A DNA stretch of 64,000 bases from Alkalicaulis satelles (GTDB lineage: Bacteria; Pseudomonadota; Alphaproteobacteria; Caulobacterales; Maricaulaceae): NCBI RefSeq assembly GCF_008630495.1, contig NZ_VWOJ01000002.1:511001-575000 (forward strand), given 5' to 3'. Numbering within the stretch: the first letter of the stretch is position 1; each line of letters starts with the position of its first letter. Shown here piece by piece: positions 7,586-17,153 of this stretch. A model generated the notes under the pieces. It was not told where the DNA came from. It made no database searches and saw only the letters and a program-made list of their open reading frames with translations. A program made the translations under genes and the position numbers.

Positions 7586-7971
7586 CGCGCGGCGGCGATC
7601 CAGCGCTCCAGCCGGCGCTGATTGACCTTGAAATCATAATATCCCACTTGCGCGCGCGAATAGGCCGCCAGCGCCGACCCGCCCTCGTGCGCGAAGGCCT
7701 GCAGGGTGATCAGGTCGGCAAAGCGGAACACTTTCGAGCGCTGGACATATTCGGCCTGGCCGCCGTCCTGACGCCGGCGCTGCGTGCGCGGCTCTCCCAG
7801 CGCGATCGAGTCCAGCGCCGCCATCAGCGCCTGCGGGGCCATGGCGAACACCGGGCTTACCGCATCCGGCTCGGCCCTGGCCTGGAAACCCGGCGGCAGC
7901 ACCAGAAAGCGGCGCGGGTGGGCGTCCGGGACCAGGCTGGCGAAATCGAGCGGGGCGGGATCATGCGTCAT
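7561..7971 (-). CDS. DUF1499 family protein
   Basis: A 136-aa protein starting at ATG 7971 (MTHDPAPLDFASL). The central and C-terminal parts have the DUF1499 pattern: a strand-rich stretch with YVQRSKVFRFADL, then an Ala/Ser/Arg-rich helix with SALAAYSRAQVGYYDFKVN and an RLERWI tail. The family is usually secreted or membrane-linked in plants and bacteria and has no proven function; no signal peptide is visible here. The 3' end overlaps dinB by 25 bp. Confidence 0.75.
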   Translation of the reverse strand: MTHDPAPLDFASLVPDAHPRRFLVLPPGFQARAEPDAVSPVFAMAPQALMAALDSIALGEPRTQRRRQDGGQAEYVQRSKVFRFADLITLQAFAHEGGSALAAYSRAQVGYYDFKVNQRRLERWIAAARQADGKAK

Positions 7972-8090
7972 GGCAGGGCTCCAGGCGCACATGGCGCTTG
8001 ATGGGGTTTCTGTCACAGACTTAACTGGAAATGGCGCGCGGACCACCCTAAACAGCGCGCTTCGACGCACCGGCCGGGGACTATTACTGC

Positions 8091-9035
8091 ATGACCGAAT
8101 ACGCCCTTGAGGTTGACGGCCTGACCAAGAGCTTTGGCGGCCGCACGGTAGTGCGCGACGTGTCGTTCCGGGCGCGCCGCGGGGAGATCACCGGATTTCT
8201 GGGCCCCAATGGCGCGGGCAAGACCACCACGCTGCGCATGTCGCTGGGCGTGATCACGCCTGATACCGGGACCGCGCGCCTGTTCGGCCAGGCGCCCGAT
8301 GCCGCCGGCATGGACCGGGTCGGCTTCCTGCCTGAAGAGCGCGGCGTCTACCGCAAGATGACCGCTGAAGCCGTGATCGTCTTCTTCGCCCGGCTCAAGG
8401 GCGTGCCCGCAGGCGAGGCGCGCAAGCGCGCGCGCACCTATCTGGAGCGCTTCGGCCTGGCCGATGCGGGACGCAAGAAGATCAAGGAATTGTCCAAGGG
8501 CATGGCCCAGAAGGTCCAGATCATCGCGGCCATCGTGCATGAGCCGGACTTCATCATTCTCGACGAGCCGTTTTCCGGCCTTGATCCGGTCAATCAGGCC
8601 CTGCTGGAACAGGTGATCCGCGACCAGGCCGAGGCCGGGCGCACGGTGCTGTTCTCCACTCATGTGATGGAGCACGCCGAGCGCCTGTGCGACCGCATCA
8701 TCCTGATGGCGCGCGGCCAGAAAGTGTTTGACGGCCGGGTCGAAGAGGCGCTGGCCCGCGTGCCGCGCCAGATCATCCTGGGCGCGCCTGCCGACTATGA
8801 TCTGGAAACCGTGCTGTCCGGCCTGGGCGCGCTGGAGCGCATGGGCGAGGAGGACGGCTCGGTGATCTGGCGGCTCGCCCTGGCGCCCGGCGCGGACGCG
8901 CAAGGCGTCCTGCGCGCCCTGGTGGACGCGGGCGTGCGCCTGACCCGGTTCGAGCCGCGCCGGGCCCATCTGCATGACGCCTTCGTGGCGCTGGTGGGCG
9001 AGGACGCCGCCCGTCCTGAACCGGTGGAGGCCTGA
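8091..9035 (+). CDS. ABC transporter ATP-binding protein (NatA-like)
   Basis: A 314-aa cytosolic ATPase subunit. It has Walker A GPNGAGKT at 38-45, an LSKGMAQK signature, Walker B FIILDEPFSGLDP, and the H-loop in FSTHVMEHAE. A C-terminal extension of about 80 aa is the DUF4162 domain typical of NatA-type exporters. It forms an operon with the permease 3 bp downstream. Such pairs export ions, lipids, peptides or drugs; the substrate is not evident. The ATG at 8091 begins MTEYALEVDGLTKSFGG. Confidence 0.92.
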   Translation: MTEYALEVDGLTKSFGGRTVVRDVSFRARRGEITGFLGPNGAGKTTTLRMSLGVITPDTGTARLFGQAPDAAGMDRVGFLPEERGVYRKMTAEAVIVFFARLKGVPAGEARKRARTYLERFGLADAGRKKIKELSKGMAQKVQIIAAIVHEPDFIILDEPFSGLDPVNQALLEQVIRDQAEAGRTVLFSTHVMEHAERLCDRIILMARGQKVFDGRVEEALARVPRQIILGAPADYDLETVLSGLGALERMGEEDGSVIWRLALAPGADAQGVLRALVDAGVRLTRFEPRRAHLHDAFVALVGEDAARPEPVEA

Positions 9036-9038
9036 GCC

Positions 9039-10502
9039 ATGCGCGCGCTGTTTCTGATCGCCCGGCGGGAATATCTCTCCTATGTGGCCACCTGGGGCTT
9101 CTGGCTGTCGCTGCTGGCCGTGCCGGTCTTCGCTGCTATCGGCGCAGGCGTGCCCGCCCTGATCGAGGGCTCCCAGCCGGTGCGCTATTTCGCCGTCATC
9201 GACGAGACCGGGCGCGGCCTGGATCAGGTGATCCGCGACGCCCAGAACGCCGGACGGCGCGAAGCGGTGCGCGACAATCTGGAAATGATGGCCCGAACCA
9301 CGGGCGGCGACGCGGCGGCGCAGGCCGCCCTGGAGGCGTTCGATTCCGACCCTGACGGGCTCTCTGGCCTGGATGAGGCGCTGGACGCGGCGGGCCTCAC
9401 CGGCGCCGAAGCCGCACTGGCGGCGGGCGCGCGCAGCGTGATGGTGAGCGCTCCGGGCGCCACGCTGGAGGATCTGCGCCCCTATCTCACCGGCGAAGCC
9501 ACAGTGGATACGCCCGAGGGAGAACGCGCCCTGTTCGCCGTCTTCGTGCTGCGTCCCCACGAGACCCGCTCGGTGGCCATCGACTATCTCTCGGCCAATC
9601 TGACCAGCACGGGCCTGCGCAGCGAGATCACCGGCCATGTGCGCGAGTATTTGCGCCGCGACGCGCTGGTCAATCTCGGCCTCAGCGCCGACGAGGCCCG
9701 CGGCCTGCTGACCTTGAGTCCGGAAGTGACCACGCTGGACGCGCGCCCCGGCGCGGCGGCGGATGCGGAAGTGACCGAAGCCGACCGCGCGCCCTTCGTC
9801 ATCGCGGTGATCATGGCCTTCGTATTGTGGATGGCGGTGTTCTCGGTCGCCAACATGCTCCTGACCAGCCTCATCGAGGAGAAGGGCGGCAAGATCATCG
9901 AGGTGCTTTTGTCCACCGCCCGCTTCCAGGACATTCTGATCGGCAAACTGGCCGGTGTGGCGGCGGTGTCCATGACCCTGTTTGCGGTCTGGGGCCTTGT
10001 GGGCGCAGGGCTGGCGGTGTTCGCCGGGACCATGCTGGCGGGCGTGGATCCGCGCCTGATGGAGATATTGCTGGCCATCGCCGATCCCGGCCTGTTGCTG
10101 GCCGCCTTCGTCTTCTTCATCGCCGGCTATCTGATGTTCGGCGCGATCTTCCTGGCGCTGGGCTCGCTGTGCGACACGCTGCAGGACGCCCAGACACTGA
10201 TGGGGCCGGTGATCTGGACCCTGATTCTGCCGCTCCTTTTCCTGTTCTTCTCGCTGGAGGCGTCCGATTCCCTGGTGGTGCGCGCCGCCAGCTGGGTGCC
10301 GCTATGGACGCCTTTCCTGATGATGGCGCGCCTGCCGTCGGAACCGCCCCTGTGGGAGCTCCTTGGTTCCGGCGCGCTGATGGTGGCGACCACCGCCCTG
10401 GTGCTGTGGGGTGCGGCCAGCGTGTTCCGCCAGGGCGCGCTGCGCCAGGCTGACGCCGACAGCTTCAAGCGCTGGTTCCGGTTCGGGCGCAAGAAGAGCT
10501 GA
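9039..10502 (+). CDS. ABC transporter permease (ABC-2 family, NatB-like)
   Basis: A 487-aa inner-membrane permease. It has one N-terminal membrane helix (about 20-42), a large periplasmic domain (about 45-250), then a cluster of five or six helices (about 255-470) that includes the EEKGGKIIEVLLST motif of ABC-2 type permeases, and a basic C-terminus. The start, GCC-ATG 3 bp after the ATPase stop, uses GGAGG within the end of that gene. Together the two genes encode an exporter of unknown substrate. Confidence 0.9.
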   Translation: MRALFLIARREYLSYVATWGFWLSLLAVPVFAAIGAGVPALIEGSQPVRYFAVIDETGRGLDQVIRDAQNAGRREAVRDNLEMMARTTGGDAAAQAALEAFDSDPDGLSGLDEALDAAGLTGAEAALAAGARSVMVSAPGATLEDLRPYLTGEATVDTPEGERALFAVFVLRPHETRSVAIDYLSANLTSTGLRSEITGHVREYLRRDALVNLGLSADEARGLLTLSPEVTTLDARPGAAADAEVTEADRAPFVIAVIMAFVLWMAVFSVANMLLTSLIEEKGGKIIEVLLSTARFQDILIGKLAGVAAVSMTLFAVWGLVGAGLAVFAGTMLAGVDPRLMEILLAIADPGLLLAAFVFFIAGYLMFGAIFLALGSLCDTLQDAQTLMGPVIWTLILPLLFLFFSLEASDSLVVRAASWVPLWTPFLMMARLPSEPPLWELLGSGALMVATTALVLWGAASVFRQGALRQADADSFKRWFRFGRKKS

Positions 10503-10524
10503 TGCCCGCTCGCCTCCGAAACAG

Positions 10525-11616
10525 CTAGCCCCGCTTGCGCAGACGGCGCAGCCGCCGCCAGAAGCGCTTGCGCTCGGGGCGGGGCTGGGGCTTGAGATTG
10601 CGCACGAATTCTTCTGCGCAATTGCGCCAGGAGAAGCCTTCGGCGTATTCGCGGCAGCGCGCCCGGTCCATGGTCAGCGCTTCCAGGCAGGCCGTGCGCA
10701 GATCATCATTGACTGCGCCCGCACCGGAACCGGGGATGATGTCCTTCGGCCCCGGGGCCACATAGGCCGCCACCGGCGTGCCGCAGGCCATGGCCTCAAG
10801 GATCACCAGGCCGAACGTGTCGGTGAAGCTGGGAAACACCATCACATCGGCGTCGGCGAAATAGCGCGCCAGCTCCACGCCCGATTTGCCGCCGGGGAAC
10901 ACCACATCGGGATATTTGCGCTTGAGCTCTTCCAGCTGGGGGCCGGGCCCGACCACCACCTTGGTTCCGGGCAGATCGGTCTTGAGGAAAGACTCGATAT
11001 TCTTCTCCACCGCCACCCGGCCGATATAGGCGAAGACCGGCCCCTCAAGGCCGGCATAGACGCTTTCGCCGTCCATATGGCGCTTGCCGGGGTGGAACAG
11101 CTCGGTGTCCACGCCACGCGTCCAGGCGGTGATATTGTTGAAGCCGCGCTTGGCCAGCTCGTCACGCATGGTGGGCGTGGCCACCATCATCCGGTTGCCG
11201 GCATTGTGGAAACGGCGCATGAAGGCATAACCCGCCGAGAGCGGGATGAAGGGGAAGCGCGCGTTCACATACTCGGGAAACTGGGTGTGGTAGCTGGTGG
11301 AGAAGGGCAGCTTCCAGTCCATGCAGATGCGCCGCGCCACATGGCCCAGCGTGCCTTCGGTGGCGATATGGATGGCTTCAGGCTCGAACGCCTTGAAGCG
11401 CGCCTCGAGATCGGAGCGCGCGCCCAGCGCCAGCTTGATGTCGGGATAGGTGGGCAGCGGGATGGTCCGGAAACCCAGGCCGGGATGGATCACCTCCACC
11501 TCATGGCCCATGGCCCGGCACTCATCGACCGTGCGCGACAGGGTGCGCACCACGCCATTGACCTGGGGTTCCCAGGCATCGGTGACTACGAGGATGCGCA
11601 GCGGTGAATCGTCCAT
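10525..11616 (-). CDS. GT4-family glycosyltransferase
   Basis: A 363-aa GT-B fold glycosyltransferase. The N-terminal acceptor domain begins RILVVTDAWEPQVNGVVRT, the hallmark of the MgtA/SQD2/alpha-mannosyltransferase group. The C-terminal donor domain has GPGPQLEELKRKYPDV, FPSFTDTFGLVILEAMACGTPV (the EX7E motif) and a basic tail. Relatives transfer mannose or another hexose to lipid acceptors at the cytosolic face of the membrane. It stands alone, divergent from putA with 173 bp between them. The acceptor and sugar are not determined. Confidence 0.88.
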   Translation of the reverse strand: MDDSPLRILVVTDAWEPQVNGVVRTLSRTVDECRAMGHEVEVIHPGLGFRTIPLPTYPDIKLALGARSDLEARFKAFEPEAIHIATEGTLGHVARRICMDWKLPFSTSYHTQFPEYVNARFPFIPLSAGYAFMRRFHNAGNRMMVATPTMRDELAKRGFNNITAWTRGVDTELFHPGKRHMDGESVYAGLEGPVFAYIGRVAVEKNIESFLKTDLPGTKVVVGPGPQLEELKRKYPDVVFPGGKSGVELARYFADADVMVFPSFTDTFGLVILEAMACGTPVAAYVAPGPKDIIPGSGAGAVNDDLRTACLEALTMDRARCREYAEGFSWRNCAEEFVRNLKPQPRPERKRFWRRLRRLRKRG

Positions 11617-11789
11617 CAGGCAGGCTCCGGCCCTGTTTTCACAAGCAAGGCCGGTGTCTAGCGCGTTTTCCCGCCAAGGCGAAGCGATCCCGGCGCCGCA
11701 GGGGCGGGGCCAGAGCGTGATTCACTTGCGTGGCGGCGGTGCGCGTGCGCAATGTCGCCTATAAAAACGCTCGTTGGGAGGTTCACGTC

Positions 11790-14700
11790 ATGGCTGCACC
11801 CGCCGCTGCTTACCCGCGCCCCGCCGCAATCGACTGGGACTTGCTGGACGTCCTGAAATTTACAGATGAGCGCGAAGCGGCCCGGAAGCTGGACGCGGCT
11901 GTGGGGCTGGATGCGCGCGCCCGGGCCGGCGTGGGCGAAGCGGCGGTGGCGCTGGTGGAGCGCGCGCGCAGCGCCAAGCGGTCAGCCGGGCTGATGGAAA
12001 GCTTCCTCCAGGAGTTCGGCCTGTCCAACAAGGAGGGCCTGGCGCTGATGTGCCTGGCCGAGGCGCTCCTGCGCGTGCCTGACGCCAAGACCGCCGACGC
12101 GCTGATCGCGGAAAAGCTGGGCTCCGGCGCCTGGGCCGAACACGCCTGGAAGTCGGACAGCTGGCTGGTCAACGCCTCCACGCTGGGCCTGATGCTCACC
12201 GGCTCGCTGGTGGATGTGGACCCGGCGGCCAAGCGCGACCCGGCGGGCTATTTCAAGCGCCTGACCGGCAAGATGGGCGAGCCGGTGATCCGCGGCGCGG
12301 TGCGTCAGGCCATGCGCATTCTGGGCGAGCAATTCGTGCTCGGGCGCACCATGGCCGGGGCCATCAAGCGCGGGCGGGCGTGGAAGAGCGCCGGCGGCAT
12401 CGCGCCGCTATTCAGCTTCGACATGCTGGGCGAGGGCGCGCGCACCCATGAGGACGCCGCGCGCTATCATCAGCGCTATCTGGGCGCCATCGCCGCCGTC
12501 GCCGCCAAGCGCCAGGACGGGCCGGTGGAGCAGGTCGACGGGGTCAGCGTGAAGCTCTCCGCCCTGCACCCGCGCTATCACATGGTCAAGCTGGCCGATC
12601 TGATGGACCAGCTCTATCCCATGGTGCTGGAACAGGCTGAAGCCGCGCGCGCGGCCGATATCGGCTTCTGCCTCGACGCCGAGGAATCCGACCGGCTGGT
12701 GCTGCAGCTGAATATTCTGGAACGCCTGGCCCATGAGCCCTCCCTGGCGGGCTGGAACGGGCTGGGACTGGCCGTGCAGGCCTATCAGAAACGCGCTGCA
12801 TCAGTGATCGAACGTTTGATCGATTTGGCGGAGCTGAGCGGCCGGCGCCTCATGGTGCGCCTGGTCAAGGGCGCTTACTGGGACACCGAGATCAAATACG
12901 CCCAGATCGCGGGCCATCCCGATTTTCCGGTCTGGAGCACCAAGCCGGCCACCGATCTCAATTATCTGGCCTGCGCGCGCCTGATGCTGGGCGCGCCCGG
13001 CGCCATCTACGCCCAGTTCGCCACCCATAACGCCCACACCCTGGCCGCCGTGCGCGCACTGGCCGCTGAAGCAGGCGGGCCCGATTACGAATTCCAGCGC
13101 CTGCACGGCATGGGCGAGCCGCTCTATAACGCCGCCGCCGCATCCTATGGCGATATGAACCGCGTGCGCGTCTACGCGCCGGTGGGCAGTCATGAAGATT
13201 TGCTGCCCTATCTGGTGCGCCGCCTCCTGGAGAACGGCGCCAACACCTCCTTCGTGCACAGCTTCCTGGACCCGGACGTGCCCGCCGCCGACGTGGCGCG
13301 CGGCCCGTTCGAGGCGGCCGCAAGCCTGGACCGCCATCCCTTCATCCCGGCGCCACCCGCGCTGTACGGCGCCGGCCGGGTCAATGCGGCGGGAACCGAT
13401 CTCACACAGGCCGGGGTGCGCGCCGCGCTCGCAGACGCCCAGAAACACGTTGACGCCAGGGCGCCCTGGCCGTGCGGCCCGGTGATCAGCGGCGAAGCGC
13501 TGACGAAAGACGCCAAGCTCACCCTCTCCAGCCCCGCTGATCTCTCTTTCCCCATGGTGCGCCTGCGCGAAGCGAACAAGAATGATATCGCGCGCGCGCT
13601 GAAAGCGGCCCGCGCCGCCCAGCCGGGCTGGAACGCGCTGGGCGGGGCCAAACGCGCGCACGTTCTGCGCGCCATGGCCGATGCGCTGGAGGCCGACACC
13701 AACCGCCTGATCGCCCTGATGGCGCGCGAGACCGGCAAGACGCTGTCCGATGGCGTGGCCGAAGTGCGCGAGGCGGTGGATTTCCTGCGCTATTACGCCG
13801 CCGAGGCTGAAACAAAGTTCGCCGGCCCCGCGCGCCTGCCCGGCCCGGCGGGCGAGACCAATCATCTCGAGCTCTCCGGTCGCGGCGTGTTTGTGTGCAT
13901 CAGCCCGTGGAACTTCCCGCTGGCGATTTTCACCGGCCAGGTCGCCGCAGCGCTGGCGGCGGGCAATACCGTGCTGGCCAAGCCCGCCGAGCAAAGCCCG
14001 CTGATCGCGTTCGAGGCGGTCAAACTCTATCTCAAGGCCGGCCTGCCCGCAGATGCGCTCCATCTCCTGCCCGGCGGGGCGGATGTGGGCATTGCGCTCA
14101 CCGGGCTGGAGCATATTGAGGGTGTGGCGTTCACCGGCTCGACGCTGGTGGCGCGCCTGATCAACCGGGCGCTGGCGGCCAAGGACGGGCCGATCATTCC
14201 GCTGATCGCCGAGACCGGCGGGCTCAACGCCATGTTTGTCGACACCTCGGCCCTCAAGGAACAGGTGATTGACGACACCATCCTCTCCGCCTTCGGATCG
14301 GCGGGACAGCGCTGCTCGGCCATGCGCCTGCTGTTCGTTCCGAAGGAAACCGCTGGCGGCCTGATCGAAGGGCTGAAGGGCGCCATGAATGCGCTGACCC
14401 TGGGCGATCCGTCCGATCCGGCCACGGATATCGGTCCGGTCATTGATGCCGACGCTTGCGCCATGCTGGAAGAGCATGTCGAGGCCATCACCGCCGCTGG
14501 CGCGCGCGTTCTGCACCGCGCGCCCCTGAGCGATGATCTCAAGGCGAAGGGCCGCTATTTCGCCCCGGCGCTCATAGAGATCGACAGCCTGGACCAGCTC
14601 ACCGAGGAGAAATTCGGACCCATCCTCCATGTGCTGCGCTACAAGCGCGCCGACCTGCCCAAACTCTCCCGCCAGTTGGCCGACAAGGGCTATGGGCTGA

Positions 14701-14951
14701 CGCTGGGCGTGCACTCGCGTCTGGAGCGGTTCGTGGGAACGGTGCGTGCGGCGGTGCCGGCGGGCAATCTCTATGTCAACCGCTCCATGACCGGCGCGGT
14801 GGTGGGCGTCCAGCCCTTTGGCGGGGAAGGCCTGTCAGGCACAGGGCCGAAAGCGGGCGGGCCGAACTATCTCGTCCGCTTCGCCGCCGAGCGCGCTGTC
14901 ACGGTCAATATCGCCGCCCAGGGCGGGGACCCGGAGCTGTTAAACCTGTAG
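11790..14951 (+). CDS. putA: Bifunctional proline dehydrogenase / P5C dehydrogenase PutA
   Basis: A 1053-aa enzyme oxidising proline to glutamate at the membrane face. The N-terminal helical PutA domain spans about 30-140. The FAD barrel (about 150-460) has [11 protein letters not shown] and [14 protein letters not shown]. The aldehyde dehydrogenase domain (about 560-1030) has [14 protein letters not shown], catalytic Glu in AETGG and catalytic Cys in GQRCSA. There is no N-terminal ribbon-helix-helix, so this is the short, non-DNA-binding type. ATG 11790 follows GGGAGG; TATAAA at 11760 may be a -10. It ends convergently with a phytase-like remnant. Confidence 0.95.
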   Translation: MAAPAAAYPRPAAIDWDLLDVLKFTDEREAARKLDAAVGLDARARAGVGEAAVALVERARSAKRSAGLMESFLQEFGLSNKEGLALMCLAEALLRVPDAKTADALIAEKLGSGAWAEHAWKSDSWLVNASTLGLMLTGSLVDVDPAAKRDPAGYFKRLTGKMGEPVIRGAVRQAMRILGEQFVLGRTMAGAIKRGRAWKSAGGIAPLFSFDMLGEGARTHEDAARYHQRYLGAIAAVAAKRQDGPVEQVDGVSVKLSALHPRYHMVKLADLMDQLYPMVLEQAEAARAADIGFCLDAEESDRLVLQLNILERLAHEPSLAGWNGLGLAVQAYQKRAASVIERLIDLAELSGRRLMVRLVKGAYWDTEIKYAQIAGHPDFPVWSTKPATDLNYLACARLMLGAPGAIYAQFATHNAHTLAAVRALAAEAGGPDYEFQRLHGMGEPLYNAAAASYGDMNRVRVYAPVGSHEDLLPYLVRRLLENGANTSFVHSFLDPDVPAADVARGPFEAAASLDRHPFIPAPPALYGAGRVNAAGTDLTQAGVRAALADAQKHVDARAPWPCGPVISGEALTKDAKLTLSSPADLSFPMVRLREANKNDIARALKAARAAQPGWNALGGAKRAHVLRAMADALEADTNRLIALMARETGKTLSDGVAEVREAVDFLRYYAAEAETKFAGPARLPGPAGETNHLELSGRGVFVCISPWNFPLAIFTGQVAAALAAGNTVLAKPAEQSPLIAFEAVKLYLKAGLPADALHLLPGGADVGIALTGLEHIEGVAFTGSTLVARLINRALAAKDGPIIPLIAETGGLNAMFVDTSALKEQVIDDTILSAFGSAGQRCSAMRLLFVPKETAGGLIEGLKGAMNALTLGDPSDPATDIGPVIDADACAMLEEHVEAITAAGARVLHRAPLSDDLKAKGRYFAPALIEIDSLDQLTEEKFGPILHVLRYKRADLPKLSRQLADKGYGLTLGVHSRLERFVGTVRAAVPAGNLYVNRSMTGAVVGVQPFGGEGLSGTGPKAGGPNYLVRFAAERAVTVNIAAQGGDPELLNL

Positions 14952-14967
14952 GGAGCGCGCGCCACCC

Positions 14968-15112
14968 CTATTGCGGCAGATCAAAGCTCATCAGGAGCGT
15001 GCGCTGGGAGGCGCTGAAATTGTCGTCGGAGATGAGATGGAGCCGCTGCCGGCCATCCACCGTCACCACTGCGGCGCCTTCGATATTGTCCACCGTCATG
15101 CCCGGCGTGATC
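14968..15112 (-). pseudogene. 3' remnant of a phytase-like esterase gene
   Basis: Only about 47 codons remain: the frame reads [16 protein letters not shown], then LHLISDDNFSASQRTLL and a final FDLPQ stop. This matches the C-terminal end of the 'esterase-like activity of phytase' family (PF13449), whose members are about 300-400 aa with a signal peptide. No start codon, signal peptide or upstream domain exists; the homology begins right at the cobS stop codon at 15111. From memory, related genomes have cobT and then a phytase-like gene after cobS, so a deletion that removed cobT and most of this gene is likely. Confidence 0.65.
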
Positions 15113-16100
15113 AGGCAGCCGCCACCGGCTTGACCGCGCTTTCGGGCAGATCCTCGCCAAAGACGCGCTGGTAAAACTCGGCCAGGATCGGGCGCTCCAG
15201 CTCGTCGCACTTGTTGACGAAGGTGAGCCGGAAGGCCAGGCCCGCATCGCCGAAAATCTCGGCGTTTTCCGCCCAGGTGAGCACGGTGCGCGGGCTCATC
15301 ACGGTGGACAGATCGCCCGCCATGAAGGCGGTGCGGGTCATCTCGGCCACCTTGACCATGTCGGCGATGCGCTTGGCGCCCTCGGGCGTCTGGCCCGAAG
15401 CGCCGATCTTGGCGGCCACGATGGCGCGCTCGGTCTCGGCGGGCAGATAGTTCAGCGTCGCCACCAGCGACCAGCGGTCCATCTGGCCCTGATTGATCTG
15501 CTGGGTGCCGTGATAAAGACCCGTGGTGTCGCCCAGACCCACCGTATTGGTGGTGGCGAACAGGCGGAAATGGGGGTGGGGACGGATCACCCGGTTCTGG
15601 TCCAGCAAGGTCAGCGAGCCCGACGCCTCCAGCACACGCTGGATGACGAACATCACGTCCGGGCGCCCGGCGTCGTATTCGTCAAACAGGAGCGCCACCG
15701 GGCGCTGCACGGCCCAGGGCAGGATGCCTTCCTGGAACTCGGTCACCTGCTGGCCGTCGCGGACCACGATGGCGTCCTTGCCCACCATGTCGATGCGGCT
15801 GACATGGCTGTCGAGATTGACCCGGATCATCGGCCAGTTCAGGCGCGCGGCCACCTGCTCCACATGGGTCGACTTGCCGGTGCCGTGATAGCCCTGGATC
15901 ATCACGCGCCGGTTGAAGGCGAACCCGGCCAGGATCGCCCGCGTGGTCGCCGGATCGAACACATAGGCCTCATCAATTGCCGGCACATGGGTGTCGCGCG
16001 CGGAGAAGGCCGGGACCTTGAAGCCGGGATCAAACCCGAACAGGGCCTTGCAGTCGGCGGTCGTGTCAGGTTGGGCGGAAATCAGGGCGTCTTCGGTCAT
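15111..16100 (-). CDS. cobS: Cobaltochelatase CobS-like AAA+ ATPase
   Basis: A 329-aa MoxR/CobS-type AAA+ ATPase. Walker A GYHGTGKS, Walker B LLFDEYDA and the sensor region [16 protein letters not shown] are all intact. In aerobic B12 synthesis CobS works with CobT and CobN to insert cobalt; CobS/CobT pairs also persist in alphaproteobacteria without the full pathway. Here no cobT follows; the phytase-like remnant abuts the stop instead. The ATG at 16100 ([10 protein letters not shown]) is chosen over a longer frame lacking similarity. The J-domain and BolA genes upstream match the usual alphaproteobacterial context. Confidence 0.88.
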   Translation of the reverse strand: MTEDALISAQPDTTADCKALFGFDPGFKVPAFSARDTHVPAIDEAYVFDPATTRAILAGFAFNRRVMIQGYHGTGKSTHVEQVAARLNWPMIRVNLDSHVSRIDMVGKDAIVVRDGQQVTEFQEGILPWAVQRPVALLFDEYDAGRPDVMFVIQRVLEASGSLTLLDQNRVIRPHPHFRLFATTNTVGLGDTTGLYHGTQQINQGQMDRWSLVATLNYLPAETERAIVAAKIGASGQTPEGAKRIADMVKVAEMTRTAFMAGDLSTVMSPRTVLTWAENAEIFGDAGLAFRLTFVNKCDELERPILAEFYQRVFGEDLPESAVKPVAAA

Positions 16101-16207
16101 GAGCGGTCCGGCTGGCGGGAAGTGAGGGCCGTAAAGCGGCTGTCCCGCCTTACCTAGCGCGCACACGCCCGTGGCGCCACCGTCAAGGCGCCATCAGCCA
16201 TGCGCCC

Positions 16208-16831
16208 TCACGCCATGCCGGCGTTTTTCAGGATCTGGTAGGCGCCCACCACTTTCTGGAGCTGTTCTTCCATGGAGCGGTCGCCGCCATTGGCGTCGGG
16301 GTGATAGGCGCGCACCAGTTCGGCATAGCGCCGGCGCACCTCGGCGCGGGTTGCGCTGCGCTCCAGGCGCAGGGTTTCCAGCGCCCGCTGGTGCAACCGG
16401 CCAATGGACGGCTCGGCTTGTTTGGGCGTGGTGCGCTCGGCGCCGGGCGGGCGGTCGCCGAACAGCGAGAAGGGATCGAAAAAACCCTCATGGAAGCTTT
16501 TGGCGGCCCGCTCGGCCTTGCGCCGGGCGCTGGAGCCGGCCGAGAAGCTCCAGGTGGGGCGGTGACCGTAGTGATCGGCGGCGATATGGGCGCGCGCCTC
16601 GTCCTCGCTCATACCCTCGAAATAGTTCCACGCCTTGTTGTACTCGGCCGCATGGGCCTGACAGAAATGATAGAACTCGCCCGGCATGCCGGCGTTTTTC
16701 GGCGAGCGCGCAGTGGCCTTGGCCCGGCATCCGGGGTATTCGCACACGCGTTCGCGCGGCCCCGCCTGGTCGCGCGGCGGCTTGATGCGGATGTCGACGA
16801 ACCGCGGGCGGTATTTGTAATCGCCGTCCAT
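16208..16831 (-). CDS. J-domain (DnaJ-like) molecular chaperone protein
   Basis: A 207-aa cytosolic co-chaperone. The J domain is at the C-terminus (about residues 140-205), with the HPD tripeptide in AYHPDANGG preceded by helix II (EVRRRYAELVRAYH). The N-terminal part (KYRPRFVDIRIKPP, then the cysteines of CEYPGCRAKA and HFC) suggests a small metal-binding module. This architecture is typical of the alphaproteobacterial protein encoded beside bolA and cobS. The start ATG at 16831 is 43 bp from the divergent bolA start, so the promoters share a short region. Confidence 0.85.
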   Translation of the reverse strand: MDGDYKYRPRFVDIRIKPPRDQAGPRERVCEYPGCRAKATARSPKNAGMPGEFYHFCQAHAAEYNKAWNYFEGMSEDEARAHIAADHYGHRPTWSFSAGSSARRKAERAAKSFHEGFFDPFSLFGDRPPGAERTTPKQAEPSIGRLHQRALETLRLERSATRAEVRRRYAELVRAYHPDANGGDRSMEEQLQKVVGAYQILKNAGMA

Positions 16832-16874
16832 GCCTACAAGTATGGGGCGCTGCGGGTTTGCGGGCAATGAACGG

Positions 16875-17153
16875 ATGATGACAATGACCACAGTGGCGCA
16901 GCAGATAGAGGCCGCCCTGAGCGCGGCCCTCTCCCCCGATCACCTGGCCGTCATTGACGACAGCCACTTGCACGCCGGTCATGCCGGGGCGCGCCCGGGC
17001 GGGGAAAGCCATTTCACCGTGGAGATCACCGCCGCCGCCTTTACAGGCCGGAGCCGGGTGGCGCGCCACCGCCTGGTCAATACCGCGCTGGCGGATCTGC
17101 TGGCCGGGCCGGTGCATGCGCTTGTGATCAAGGCGAAAGCGCCCGGGGAGTGA
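16875..17153 (+). CDS. bolA: BolA family protein
   Basis: A 92-aa class II KH-like BolA protein. The conserved core is present: helix (QQIEAALSAAL), strand with DDSHLHAGHAGA, the SHF(T)VE strand, and the FTGRSRVARHRLVN segment with the conserved RHRLV motif. BolA proteins partner with monothiol glutaredoxins in Fe-S handling and can act in transcription. Three in-frame ATG codons lie close together (16875, 16878, 16884); the first is used here but the true start is unclear. The stop is immediately followed by the stop of the convergent LysR gene. Confidence 0.88.
   Translation: MMTMTTVAQQIEAALSAALSPDHLAVIDDSHLHAGHAGARPGGESHFTVEITAAAFTGRSRVARHRLVNTALADLLAGPVHALVIKAKAPGE

Noticed and set aside
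12801-14714. 637-codon minus-strand open frame opposite putA
   Set aside because: Shadow of the P5C dehydrogenase half of PutA; no recognisable domain and no ribosome binding site.
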